DNA of 42,216 nt, taken from the NCBI GenBank assembly GCA_963205385.1, contig CAUJKE010000097.1:1-42216 (forward strand). The letters are read 5' to 3'. Made by a program: the position numbers and the translations under genes. Under the pieces are notes generated by a model. It saw nothing but the letters and a program-made list of their open reading frames with translations, was not told where the DNA came from and searched no databases. Below are positions 33,109 through 40,720 of the stretch, piece by piece. The stretch is from Planctomycetota bacterium (GTDB lineage Bacteria; Planctomycetota; Planctomycetia; Pirellulales; Pirellulaceae). The first letter of the stretch is position 1. Every line of letters starts with the position of its first letter.

Positions 33109-33157
33109 CTTTCCAATCGCTCCCAACGAACAAAGTCGATCTCTAGCGGTTCTGGGC

Positions 33158-34636
33158 TTAGGGAATCAGCGGCGCGATGATTGCCACGGCCCCCACTTGC
33201 GCCGCCGCCCCGCGCAAGCTCAGCGGCACCGGCGGAACCAGCCACGGAGCACAACTGCCGGGACGATAATAGCCCAGTGCATATTGGCATTCGTGCGGCG
33301 GGTTGATCCCCATCTTGTAAGGCAGCACCGCGATGTTCACGAAGAAGTGAGCGCCGGAGAGTGCCGGCTGCAAAATGCCCGCCGTATGGCCGTAGCGCTC
33401 CAACTGCACGTCTTCAAAGTACAGCGGCTTGTGGCAGAGCGCTGATGCGGTCCATGTGAACAACGTCGGATCGAAGTTGCGGCCTGCGAACTGTTCGTCT
33501 CCGAGCGTGCATTCCGAGGGAACATTCCACCAGCCTGCCAGAAAGCATAATTCGTCATTGGCAAGACTGTTGAGCGGGATTTGAATCGTCTGGCCGGCCT
33601 CATCGACAATCACCGCATGGCGGTACATGATCTCTTTCAACTTTCCGGTGACGATCACTTCGTTCGCGCGATTGCGCCATTGGCGGACCGGGGTGCGCGC
33701 GAAATTCTTCAGCGCGCTCTCGCGCTGCCGTTCGTTATAGCTGGGCAGCGCCAGCGGCGGCGTGGTGTCCACCAACTGCTCCTTGGTCATGTTGGCCAGT
33801 AGCTGGCCTTTGACGCGCAGCCGATGCTCCTCGCAAGCTTGCCCATCGACGTCGCAATTGCGATCGTTGTAGTTGCCAAAGTCGCTGCGGGGCGCCGGTT
33901 CTGGCAGCGGTTCTGGCGCCGGGTTCGGCAGCGGCGCTTGCGGAGCTTCTTGCGCCGGGGGCGCCGGCTCGCGCATTGGCAAGCGAGGCGGAGCGAGCTC
34001 ATCGACGTTCGGCGGCTCAAACGGTTCTGGACGGGGCGGCAAAGGTTGGAACGGCTCCGGCTGGGGATCAAGCGGTTGCGGTCGAAAAGGCTGGGCGGGG
34101 TTGAGGCCCCGCGGCGCATCTTCGGTTGGCGCTACGGCTTGCGCCTGACGCACGCCCCGATCGCCAAACGGATCCGCAAACGCGCTCGGGTTCGCCGTCC
34201 GCGAGGCCGCATGCGCCCGCTCCGCGAAGCTGATGCGATTTGTGGCCGGTGACGTCGTGCCGGCGCTCGCCGCCGGGCGCGAGACGTTGGTCGAGGCAGG
34301 CTGCTTCACGCGCCACCGCAGCGCGCCCCCTTCGCTACTCACCTCAAACGCTTGCGGCGTGTTCTCGCTCCGTGAATTCCAAGCGACTGACTCACCGCGA
34401 GCCGCGCTCTGGGCGTCGCTGATTGACCGTGCCTGCGCAGCCGGCTCGAACCGGCGCGGCGCGAACTCTTGCGCCGTCGCGGCATGTGGCAACACGCCCA
34501 TCGTCAGCCAGGCGAGTCCCGCCGCCAGCACGCTGCGGGCGGCCTTTGCAAGCGTCGTGCGCCGGCTAGTTTCCTTCGCTCGAAGGTTCGAATTCGGCAC
34601 TGTAATTGGGTGCTTCCTGCGTGATGGCGATGTCAT
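33158..34636 (-). CDS. Exported Pro-rich protein, planctomycete type
   Basis: About 492 residues if started at the ATG at 34636, which lies inside the 3' end of guaB (71-bp overlap). Alternatives are GTG at 34600 or 34531, or ATG at 34504. The signal-like segment is '[20 protein letters not shown]' with cleavage near 'ATAQEF'. A long Pro/Glu/Gln-rich linker follows ('[19 protein letters not shown]'). The C-terminal 240 residues look folded: '[20 protein letters not shown]', '[20 protein letters not shown]', '[20 protein letters not shown]', '[20 protein letters not shown]', '[20 protein letters not shown]', '[16 protein letters not shown]'. The type is familiar from planctomycetes but has no known role. 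It is probably cotranscribed with guaB. Confidence 0.75.
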   Translation of the reverse strand: MTSPSRRKHPITVPNSNLRAKETSRRTTLAKAARSVLAAGLAWLTMGVLPHAATAQEFAPRRFEPAAQARSISDAQSAARGESVAWNSRSENTPQAFEVSSEGGALRWRVKQPASTNVSRPAASAGTTSPATNRISFAERAHAASRTANPSAFADPFGDRGVRQAQAVAPTEDAPRGLNPAQPFRPQPLDPQPEPFQPLPPRPEPFEPPNVDELAPPRLPMREPAPPAQEAPQAPLPNPAPEPLPEPAPRSDFGNYNDRNCDVDGQACEEHRLRVKGQLLANMTKEQLVDTTPPLALPSYNERQRESALKNFARTPVRQWRNRANEVIVTGKLKEIMYRHAVIVDEAGQTIQIPLNSLANDELCFLAGWWNVPSECTLGDEQFAGRNFDPTLFTWTASALCHKPLYFEDVQLERYGHTAGILQPALSGAHFFVNIAVLPYKMGINPPHECQYALGYYRPGSCAPWLVPPVPLSLRGAAAQVGAVAIIAPLIP

Positions 34637-36047
34637 GGGGGTGACTTTCCCGAACCGAGGCTGCCGATACCTGTATGAACCGCGCATCCGTGCGAAGTTC
34701 GTCAATCGTCTTCGTGCCGCAGTAGCCCATTCCGGCTCTGAGGCCACCGACCATCTGGTACACGAACTCGCCGAGCGGTCCCTTAAAAGGAACTCGCCCT
34801 TCGACCCCCTCCGGCACCAGCTTGCCTTGCTTTGAATCCTTGCTCTGCCGATAGCGTTCGCTCGAACCTTTCACCATCGCTCCCAGCGATCCCATCCCGC
34901 GATACGTCTTGAATGTCCGTCCTTGGTAGAGAATCGTCTTGCCGGGGCTTTCGGCCATGCCTGCGAATAGCCCGCCGAGCATCACGGCATAAGCTCCCGC
35001 GGCGATGGCCTTGGTCATGTCTCCTGAGTAGCGAATGCCTCCGTCGGCGATGACCGGTGTGCCGCTGGCCTTGGCGGCCTTGGCGGCGTTGTATATGGCG
35101 GTGATCTGCGGCACGCCGACGCCGCTAATCACGCGCGTGGTGCAAATCGAACCGGGGCCAATCCCCACTTTGATCGCATCCACGCCCGCCTCGATGAGTG
35201 CTTGGGCCCCTTCGCTCGTCGCGATGTTGCCAGCAATGACATCGATGTCCCAACGTTGTTTGATTTCCTTGACCGTTTCGATCACGTTCGACGAATGTCC
35301 GTGAGCGCTATCCACCACTAACACGTCCACGCCCTGATCGATGAGTGCTTGGGCCCGGTCGTAATCGAGCACGCCGACAGCCGCTCCCACCCGCAACCGG
35401 CCTTGCCGATCCTTGCAAGCATTGGGGAACCGCTTCATCATGTCGATGTCTTTGATCGTGATGAGTCCTGTTAGGGAATATGAATCGTCAACCAGGAGAA
35501 GTTTCTCCACCTTTTTTGCCGTCAAAATCTTCTCAGCTTCCTCAAGCGTTACAGTCCCCTTAGCTGTTACTAAGTTTTCCCGTGTCATGACTTGGGAAAT
35601 AGGCTGTTCGCTCTTCTCCAGGAAGCGAAGATCCCGCCGTGTTAAAATCCCGACCAACTTGCCGATCGCGTCGGTAATCGGCACGCCGCTCACCCGCTTC
35701 TGCTCCATCAGCTCTTGAGCGCGGGAAACTGGGGCGTCTGGAGGAAGTGTGACCGGGTCAAGAATGATGCCGTTGGCCGAACGCTTCACCTTGGTCACTT
35801 CGTCGGTCTGCCGGTCAACCGACATGTTCTTATGAATCACCCCCAAACCGCCCACCTTCGCCAAAGCGATGGCCAGCGCGCTTTCGGTAACGGTGTCCAT
35901 CGGGCTAGAGAGCATCGGGATGTTCAGGGTCACACGCTTGGTGAGCTGTGTTTTGACATCGACCTCCGAGGGGACGATTTCGCTATACCGCGGCTCAAGT
36001 AGCACGTCGTCAAAAGTGATCCCTTGGTAGCGAATTTTGTCGTCCAT
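34566..36047 (-). CDS. guaB: IMP dehydrogenase
   Basis: 493 residues from the ATG at 36047 ([20 protein letters not shown]); the preceding GAGAGGGGACC is a good binding site. It oxidises IMP to XMP, the committed step of GMP synthesis. It has the TIM-barrel catalytic core with the active-site Cys loop '[17 protein letters not shown]', '[20 protein letters not shown]' and the flap '[16 protein letters not shown]', and the CBS pair between ('[20 protein letters not shown]', '[20 protein letters not shown]', '[20 protein letters not shown]'). Length and all motifs are canonical. The segment 35460-35580 (second CBS domain) is AT-richer than its surroundings. Confidence 0.97.
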   Translation of the reverse strand: MDDKIRYQGITFDDVLLEPRYSEIVPSEVDVKTQLTKRVTLNIPMLSSPMDTVTESALAIALAKVGGLGVIHKNMSVDRQTDEVTKVKRSANGIILDPVTLPPDAPVSRAQELMEQKRVSGVPITDAIGKLVGILTRRDLRFLEKSEQPISQVMTRENLVTAKGTVTLEEAEKILTAKKVEKLLLVDDSYSLTGLITIKDIDMMKRFPNACKDRQGRLRVGAAVGVLDYDRAQALIDQGVDVLVVDSAHGHSSNVIETVKEIKQRWDIDVIAGNIATSEGAQALIEAGVDAIKVGIGPGSICTTRVISGVGVPQITAIYNAAKAAKASGTPVIADGGIRYSGDMTKAIAAGAYAVMLGGLFAGMAESPGKTILYQGRTFKTYRGMGSLGAMVKGSSERYRQSKDSKQGKLVPEGVEGRVPFKGPLGEFVYQMVGGLRAGMGYCGTKTIDELRTDARFIQVSAASVRESHPHDIAITQEAPNYSAEFEPSSEGN

Positions 36048-36076
36048 CGCGGTCCCCTCTCTCGCAAGCGGCGAAG

Positions 36077-36106
36077 ATAATCTCGCATTATCGCCGTCGC
36101 GCGCAA
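36077..36106 (-). promoter_or_regulatory. Possible guaB promoter
   Basis: On the minus strand TTGCGC (36101-36106) and GATTAT (36077-36082) are 18 bp apart and lie 30 bp upstream of the guaB ATG. It fits a sigma-70-like promoter with an imperfect match; no other evidence. Confidence 0.3.
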
Positions 36107-36437
36107 AACTGACCAGTAGCCCGCTTCGCCAGCCGGAATGCGTCGCCGACGGGAGGCGAGCTTCCCCCGTGCGGTCGCCGGGCTCCGATGGAGCAGGCAA
36201 GGGCGAGAGCGGCGAACTAACCCCGGAGATTGCTAGCCCAGCTTCCCCAGCACGCTGCCAGAAACGCAACTGTAGTGGAAAAATCACCCCTCCCCGCCAG
36301 GCCAGCAAAGGACTTACGTCAACAACTGGGGAAGTCAGGTTAATGTTTTCGGAGTACTCGTTATGGTGGGTTTGCGTGTTACTAGTAATGGTTGGTCAGG
36401 TAACGCTGTCGTGGCAGCAAGTTCGAGCTAAAAATCG

Positions 36438-36466
36438 TTGCGGCTGCTAGCTAGTGGGACTATAAT
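36438..36466 (+). promoter_or_regulatory. Sigma-70-like promoter of the GTPase/GAP1 cluster
   Basis: TTGCGG (36438-36443), a 17-bp spacer and a perfect TATAAT (36461-36466) lie about 90 bp upstream of the first gene of the cluster. The start of the mRNA would be near 36473, leaving a leader of about 80 nt that contains the hairpin at 36497-36522. Confidence 0.6.
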
Positions 36467-36496
36467 GACCCCCTATTAGCATGTAGTTGTGACTGA

Positions 36497-36522
36497 GTGC
36501 CACTTACCCTCGCGAGTGGCAC
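36497..36522 (+). promoter_or_regulatory. Leader hairpin upstream of the GTPase/GAP1 cluster
   Basis: GTGCCACT (36497-36504) and AGTGGCAC (36515-36522) form a perfect 8-bp stem with a 10-nt loop in the predicted 5' leader. It may be an operator (dyad) or an attenuator-like RNA element; no T-run follows. Confidence 0.5.
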
Positions 36523-36555
36523 GTTCGTTCGGGTTGTTTCTTGCTGGTGAACGAG

Positions 36556-38610
36556 ATGAGTTCCGATCGCCATCCGCGTGAGCTTGAGGTTTATACGCAG
36601 TATCTGCAGATTCCCCCTCATGCTTGTCCCCCCAGTTATTTCCGATTGTTAGGGCTATCGCCGGGGGTTTATGACCCCGCGGCGGTGCAACTCGCCAGGC
36701 AACTGCGTGTCGATCACTTGCAGGCAATTCAAGAGGCGGACTTGCAGGATGCGGTGTCGGCCGTGCTGCTCAAGATCGAGACGGCAAGCAAGTGCCTTGC
36801 GGATCCCAGCGCATGTCAGGCGTATTTGGATGCATTAACAGGTAAACAATCGTCGGCAACCACGCCTTCAGCATCGGCCACGACTCGCGCGACACCAGCG
36901 ACCCCCACGCCAGTAGCAGCGCCTCGCGCTCGCTCGAATGCGCCTCAGCCGGGGGCTGCTAGCAAAGCGGTTCCATCGTCTCACAAGGCAGGTCAATCAC
37001 CGCAAAAATGGGTTCAGCCGGCGACCACGAAGTCACAGCAAAAGACCCCCGCCGCCAAGGCAGTGCCGGCGAACACCACGGCGGCCGCAAGCGCGCCTTT
37101 GTCATCGTTGGACGATCTGCTGGGTGACTTTGCGGATCCGCTCGCGAAACCGACGAAGCTGCTGCCCGCCAGCATCGCCGAGCAGCAACAAGACGATGCC
37201 GCGACGAAAAAGCTGATCCAACTCTCACTGGGGATCGGCGGCGGGACGCTGCTGGTGCTCGCGCTGCTGATGCTGTGGTCCTACGTTGGTTCGCGCTCCC
37301 CGGTCGATTCGTCGGGGGAGGAGCTCGCCTCGAACGCGCCCGTCTCGGAAGTCCCGCCGGTTCGACCTCCCGTCGTGATCGAGCCTGCCAATCCGTTTGA
37401 ATCCTCTGGGGATCCCTTTGCATCTCCCGCGGAACCGCTCGTGCCGGCGCCCGCCGAGTCGCCTGCCGCGCCGCCGCCGCTGCCGACGACGCCGCCCGTT
37501 GAACCGCCGCAAGTACCTGCGATCGCGCGGCCGTCAGAAGAAGTTCCCGCGGCGGTGGCGCTGCCTGTCGCGAAACCGACCCCAGAGCATCAACGACTAT
37601 TTGCGCTGGCGAGTGATGATGTTGACGTCGTGGAACTTTCGCTCGACTTTGGCGCTGTCGCGATTGCATCCAACTGGATCGTTCGCCGCGCGAACGTGGA
37701 GGGGACAGGCGTCACCTGGCAGGTGATGGCGAGCGAAAGGCGCGAAAGCAACCTCGCGGGGCCGTCCGCGCCTGGCGCTCCCGATGCTGAGTTTCTGCTG
37801 CGCGATGGCGAGCTTTCCTTCCGCTGGCTCCAGCCATCGTCGGCCGGTCGCGAGCAACTTCGCAATTGCATCCTGGAAATCAAAACGCCTGAGCGCGAAC
37901 ATCAGGTGGCGCTGCGCGTGCCGCTGGTGGTGAAACCGCATCCCATCACATTGGTCGAACGCCGCGAGAAGGTGCCGCTCGAAATATCTCATTGGCCGGC
38001 GGACGACCTTCTGTTCTTGGATCTCAGCGTCGAGGGATTCACGTCCGAGCCCACGATCGAGCCGGACGAGCCGCGCGTCAGCGGCAAGCAACGGGGCACG
38101 ATTCAACTGCCAGGCTGGGATCGCGCGGAAATCACGTTTGGGCTATCGCCGATTACGAGCGAGCACGTCGTTTTGCTTGAGAATTTATTCTATTTGAATC
38201 GCCGTGAAGTGGATTTGACGTTTGACCGCGTGCGAAAATCGCTCGCCAATCTTAGCGAGGGGCTGGCGCGCGATTATGAAGCCTTGGCGAATGCGCAGGC
38301 TCGGATTGTCGCGATCGGCAACCAGGCCCGCGCCTTGGAAATCGATCTGTCGGCCTCCGCCCTTCCAGCCCAAACCAGGGCGCTGCTCCGCGCGCAGCGC
38401 ATGCACGCTTTGCAACAAGAAGCCACCAAAGCGAATTTGACCGTGAGCCGCTTGCAGCAGGACATCCCCCGCACCGAAGCCACGATTGCCGACATGCGAC
38501 AACTGCTGCTCATCATGGAAGACTGGACGCGCGGCACGACCATCCAGTGGCGCGTGGGAGCGAAGACTTCGCGCGGTGAAATCACTCTCGTTACTACTCA
38601 AGCTCCTTGA
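36556..38610 (+). CDS. J-domain-like N-terminal / transmembrane / coiled-coil protein
   Basis: 684 residues from the ATG at 36556 (an upstream in-frame TTG at 36541 is less likely). Residues 12-95 ('YTQYLQIPPHACPPSYFRLL', 'GLSPGVYDPAAVQLARQLRV', 'LLKIETASKCLADPSACQAY') resemble the degenerate J-like domain at the N-terminus of many planctomycete proteins; the HPD motif is absent. A Ser/Thr/Ala/Pro-rich linker leads to one membrane helix (about 218-242, 'GGGTLLVLALLMLWSYVGS'), then a second Pro-rich linker, a beta-rich region (about 350-550) and a C-terminal coiled coil (about 560-660). It is the first gene of a four-gene operon with a lipoprotein, a GTPase and a GAP1-like protein. Probably a membrane scaffold or sensor; function unknown. 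Confidence 0.78.
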   Translation: MSSDRHPRELEVYTQYLQIPPHACPPSYFRLLGLSPGVYDPAAVQLARQLRVDHLQAIQEADLQDAVSAVLLKIETASKCLADPSACQAYLDALTGKQSSATTPSASATTRATPATPTPVAAPRARSNAPQPGAASKAVPSSHKAGQSPQKWVQPATTKSQQKTPAAKAVPANTTAAASAPLSSLDDLLGDFADPLAKPTKLLPASIAEQQQDDAATKKLIQLSLGIGGGTLLVLALLMLWSYVGSRSPVDSSGEELASNAPVSEVPPVRPPVVIEPANPFESSGDPFASPAEPLVPAPAESPAAPPPLPTTPPVEPPQVPAIARPSEEVPAAVALPVAKPTPEHQRLFALASDDVDVVELSLDFGAVAIASNWIVRRANVEGTGVTWQVMASERRESNLAGPSAPGAPDAEFLLRDGELSFRWLQPSSAGREQLRNCILEIKTPEREHQVALRVPLVVKPHPITLVERREKVPLEISHWPADDLLFLDLSVEGFTSEPTIEPDEPRVSGKQRGTIQLPGWDRAEITFGLSPITSEHVVLLENLFYLNRREVDLTFDRVRKSLANLSEGLARDYEALANAQARIVAIGNQARALEIDLSASALPAQTRALLRAQRMHALQQEATKANLTVSRLQQDIPRTEATIADMRQLLLIMEDWTRGTTIQWRVGAKTSRGEITLVTTQAP

Positions 38611-38636
38611 AACTCTGGCCGCTGGAGACCAAACCC

Positions 38637-39302
38637 ATGCGCTCGTCCTTAATGTACTGCCGGTTGCTGCTCCTCGCCCTCGCGGCCCTCACCGCCCCAG
38701 GCTGTAGTTGCACCCCCTCCGCCGATCCCGTTCGACAATCCACCGCGGCAAACACCAACGACGAGACAAACAGCGAAGCTAATAACAGCGACACAGAAAA
38801 CAGCGACACGAAAAACGGCGAAGCTGAAAACAGTGACGCGGCGAGCGACGCGGCGGAAAACGATATGCCTGCGGCCGCTGCCGAGCAGGGTGACGCAGCG
38901 GGAGCGGAGAATTCAGCGCGTGCGAACGGGGCAGACTCCTCGGCGAGTGCCGCGGATGCGTCCCCGGCGGCGAAGAATTCAACGACGAAGAATTCGCCGT
39001 CATCGTCTCTGGGCAGCCAGCGACCCGCGACGCCGGCGCTCCCCGGGCCGAAGCTTTCGCCTGCACAAGCCGCCCGCGAGGCAGAAGCGGCGCTCGCCAC
39101 GGCGCTCAAGCAAGAGCGCGGCGGGGATCCGAAAAAAGCGCTCGAGACCGCCCTGCGTGGTTATCAAACAGCGCACGCGCATCGCGAGGACCCGGCTTGC
39201 CAGCAAGCTGCCGGCGAGCTGTTGGAAATATTGGAGCGCCTGGGAGAATCGCAGTCCGCGGGGCAGTCCGGCGCGCTGCAAAAGCCCTACCGCATCGACT
39301 AG
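38637..39302 (+). CDS. Low-complexity lipoprotein
   Basis: 221 residues from the ATG at 38637 (GGAG at 38623-38626). The signal (MRSSLMYCRLLLLALAAL) ends in lipobox 'APGC'. The next 100 residues are low-complexity Asn/Ser/Asp/Glu/Ala repeats ('SEANNSDTENSDTKNGEAEN'), a flexible tether. The C-terminal 70 residues form TPR-like helices: 'AAREAEAALATALKQERGGD', 'PKKALETALRGYQTAHAHRE', 'QQAAGELLEILERLGES'. It lies 26 bp after the J-like gene and 45 bp before the GTPase gene, so it belongs to the operon. Probably an envelope-anchored binding partner of the cluster; no catalytic role seen. Confidence 0.75.
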   Translation: MRSSLMYCRLLLLALAALTAPGCSCTPSADPVRQSTAANTNDETNSEANNSDTENSDTKNGEAENSDAASDAAENDMPAAAAEQGDAAGAENSARANGADSSASAADASPAAKNSTTKNSPSSSLGSQRPATPALPGPKLSPAQAAREAEAALATALKQERGGDPKKALETALRGYQTAHAHREDPACQQAAGELLEILERLGESQSAGQSGALQKPYRID

Positions 39303-39347
39303 CGAAGACTTGAATCCTCAACTTTCACGCACACCTAATAGCATCTT

Positions 39348-40703
39348 ATGTCTACTTCCTTGGCAGCCTCTGACTCATCCCATGTGCGCTTGGGTTTGCG
39401 CACGCGCGTGACCTGCCCGCACTGTTGGGAAACGTTTCCGCCGGAGAATTCGCTGTGGGTTTCGCAGCATCCCAATTTGTTGGATGACCCGCGCTTAGGC
39501 TCCACGCAACAGTCGCGGTTCTTGCCTTCGCGGTTTGATGTCGAAGGGAACGCCTTGGATTCCGAAGGGTTCGCGTGTCACGAGTTGGCGTGTCCCAAAT
39601 GCCATCTGACGGTGCCGCGGGTGCTCTTGGAGATGTCGCCGCTGTTTTTTTCCATCGTCGGCACGCCGGGGTGCGGCAAGTCTTACTACCTGGCATCGCT
39701 CACGTGGCAGTTGCGGCGAGAATTGCCGAAGAGCTTCGCGCTCTCGCTGACCGATGCCGACCCGACGTTCAATCGGATCCTCAATCATTACGAGGAACTG
39801 CAGTTCTATAATCCCGATCGAGATAAGGTTGTCAAACTCGCCAAGACCGAAGAACAAGGGGATCTCTACGACGCGGTGCGGTTTGGGGATCAGGTGGTGA
39901 ACTATCCGCGGCCGTTCATGTTCGCGGTTCGGCCGCTTCCCAATCATCCCAGCGCGGGAGAAATAAAGAAGGTATCGCGGGCGCTCTGTCTGTACGACAA
40001 CGCCGGCGAATCGTTCGAGCCCGGCAAAGACACGCTCGCCAATCCGGTCACGCGGCACCTGGCCCGCGCACAAGCGATCATGTTTCTCTACGATCCGACC
40101 CAAGACCCGCGGTTTCGCGAAGCGTGTCGCGGCAAGACCGATGATCCGCAAATGTCGAAGCTAGCGATTACGTCGCGACAGGAGACAGCGCTGCATGAAA
40201 TGGCGGCTCGTGTGCGGCGCCATGCGGGGCTGCATCAGAATGCGCGCCACCAGCGGCCGCTGATCGTGATCGTCACCAAGTACGATGCCTGGTCGCGGCT
40301 GATCCCGGAGTTGCAGCTCGATAGCCCGATCGTCAACGCCGGCGAAAGGAACTGGTCAGCGCTCGACGTTCCCAAAATCCAGGCCGTTTCGCGCCGCGTG
40401 CGGCAACTGTTGTTCGAGATCACGCCGGAACTCGTCGCTAGCGCTGAAGGTTTCGCGGAGCATGTCACGTTCATCCCGGTCAGCGCGACCGGTCGTTCGC
40501 CGGAGATTGACGCGGCGACGGGGCAGATGGGCATTCGCCCGCGCGACGTGCATCCCGTGTGGGTCGAAGTTCCCATGCTGTGGACGCTCTCGCAGTGGTG
40601 CCCCGGCCTGGTGGCGTATCGCAAGGCGACGGCAACCAAAAGCCCGGAGGTCAACGGCAAGTCCTTCCCGCCGTCGTCCGCCTTTAATCCTCCTAGCTCA
40701 TAA
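39348..40703 (+). CDS. Zinc-ribbon P-loop GTPase (DO-GTPase/TRAFAC-like)
   Basis: 451 residues. Residues 23-26 (CPHC) and 82-85 (CPKC) form a zinc ribbon with a long insertion. The G domain follows: Walker A 'SIVGTPGCGKSYYLASLTWQ' (103-122), a G3-like 'LYDNAGESF' (215-223, DxxG present as DNAG), 'ARAQAIMFLYDPTQDPRFRE', G4-like 'VIVTKYDAWSRL' (TKxD replacing NKxD) and 'VTFIPVSATGRSPE' as G5. This matches the GTPases that pair with GAP1 proteins in proposed NTP-dependent conflict systems. No membrane segment; probably recruited by its neighbours. The GAP1-like gene follows after 17 bp. The family call is from memory and not search-verified. Confidence 0.8.
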   Translation: MSTSLAASDSSHVRLGLRTRVTCPHCWETFPPENSLWVSQHPNLLDDPRLGSTQQSRFLPSRFDVEGNALDSEGFACHELACPKCHLTVPRVLLEMSPLFFSIVGTPGCGKSYYLASLTWQLRRELPKSFALSLTDADPTFNRILNHYEELQFYNPDRDKVVKLAKTEEQGDLYDAVRFGDQVVNYPRPFMFAVRPLPNHPSAGEIKKVSRALCLYDNAGESFEPGKDTLANPVTRHLARAQAIMFLYDPTQDPRFREACRGKTDDPQMSKLAITSRQETALHEMAARVRRHAGLHQNARHQRPLIVIVTKYDAWSRLIPELQLDSPIVNAGERNWSALDVPKIQAVSRRVRQLLFEITPELVASAEGFAEHVTFIPVSATGRSPEIDAATGQMGIRPRDVHPVWVEVPMLWTLSQWCPGLVAYRKATATKSPEVNGKSFPPSSAFNPPSS

Positions 40704-40720
40704 CGGAAAGGAACACCATC

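Larger units (their letters stand above)
36048..36555. other. Divergent intergenic region between guaB and the GTPase cluster
   Basis: 508 bp, AT-richer towards the right. It contains the guaB promoter candidate, the cluster promoter (36438-36466) and a hairpin (36497-36522) in the predicted 5' leader. Open frames inside are short and not protein-like. Confidence 0.5.
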
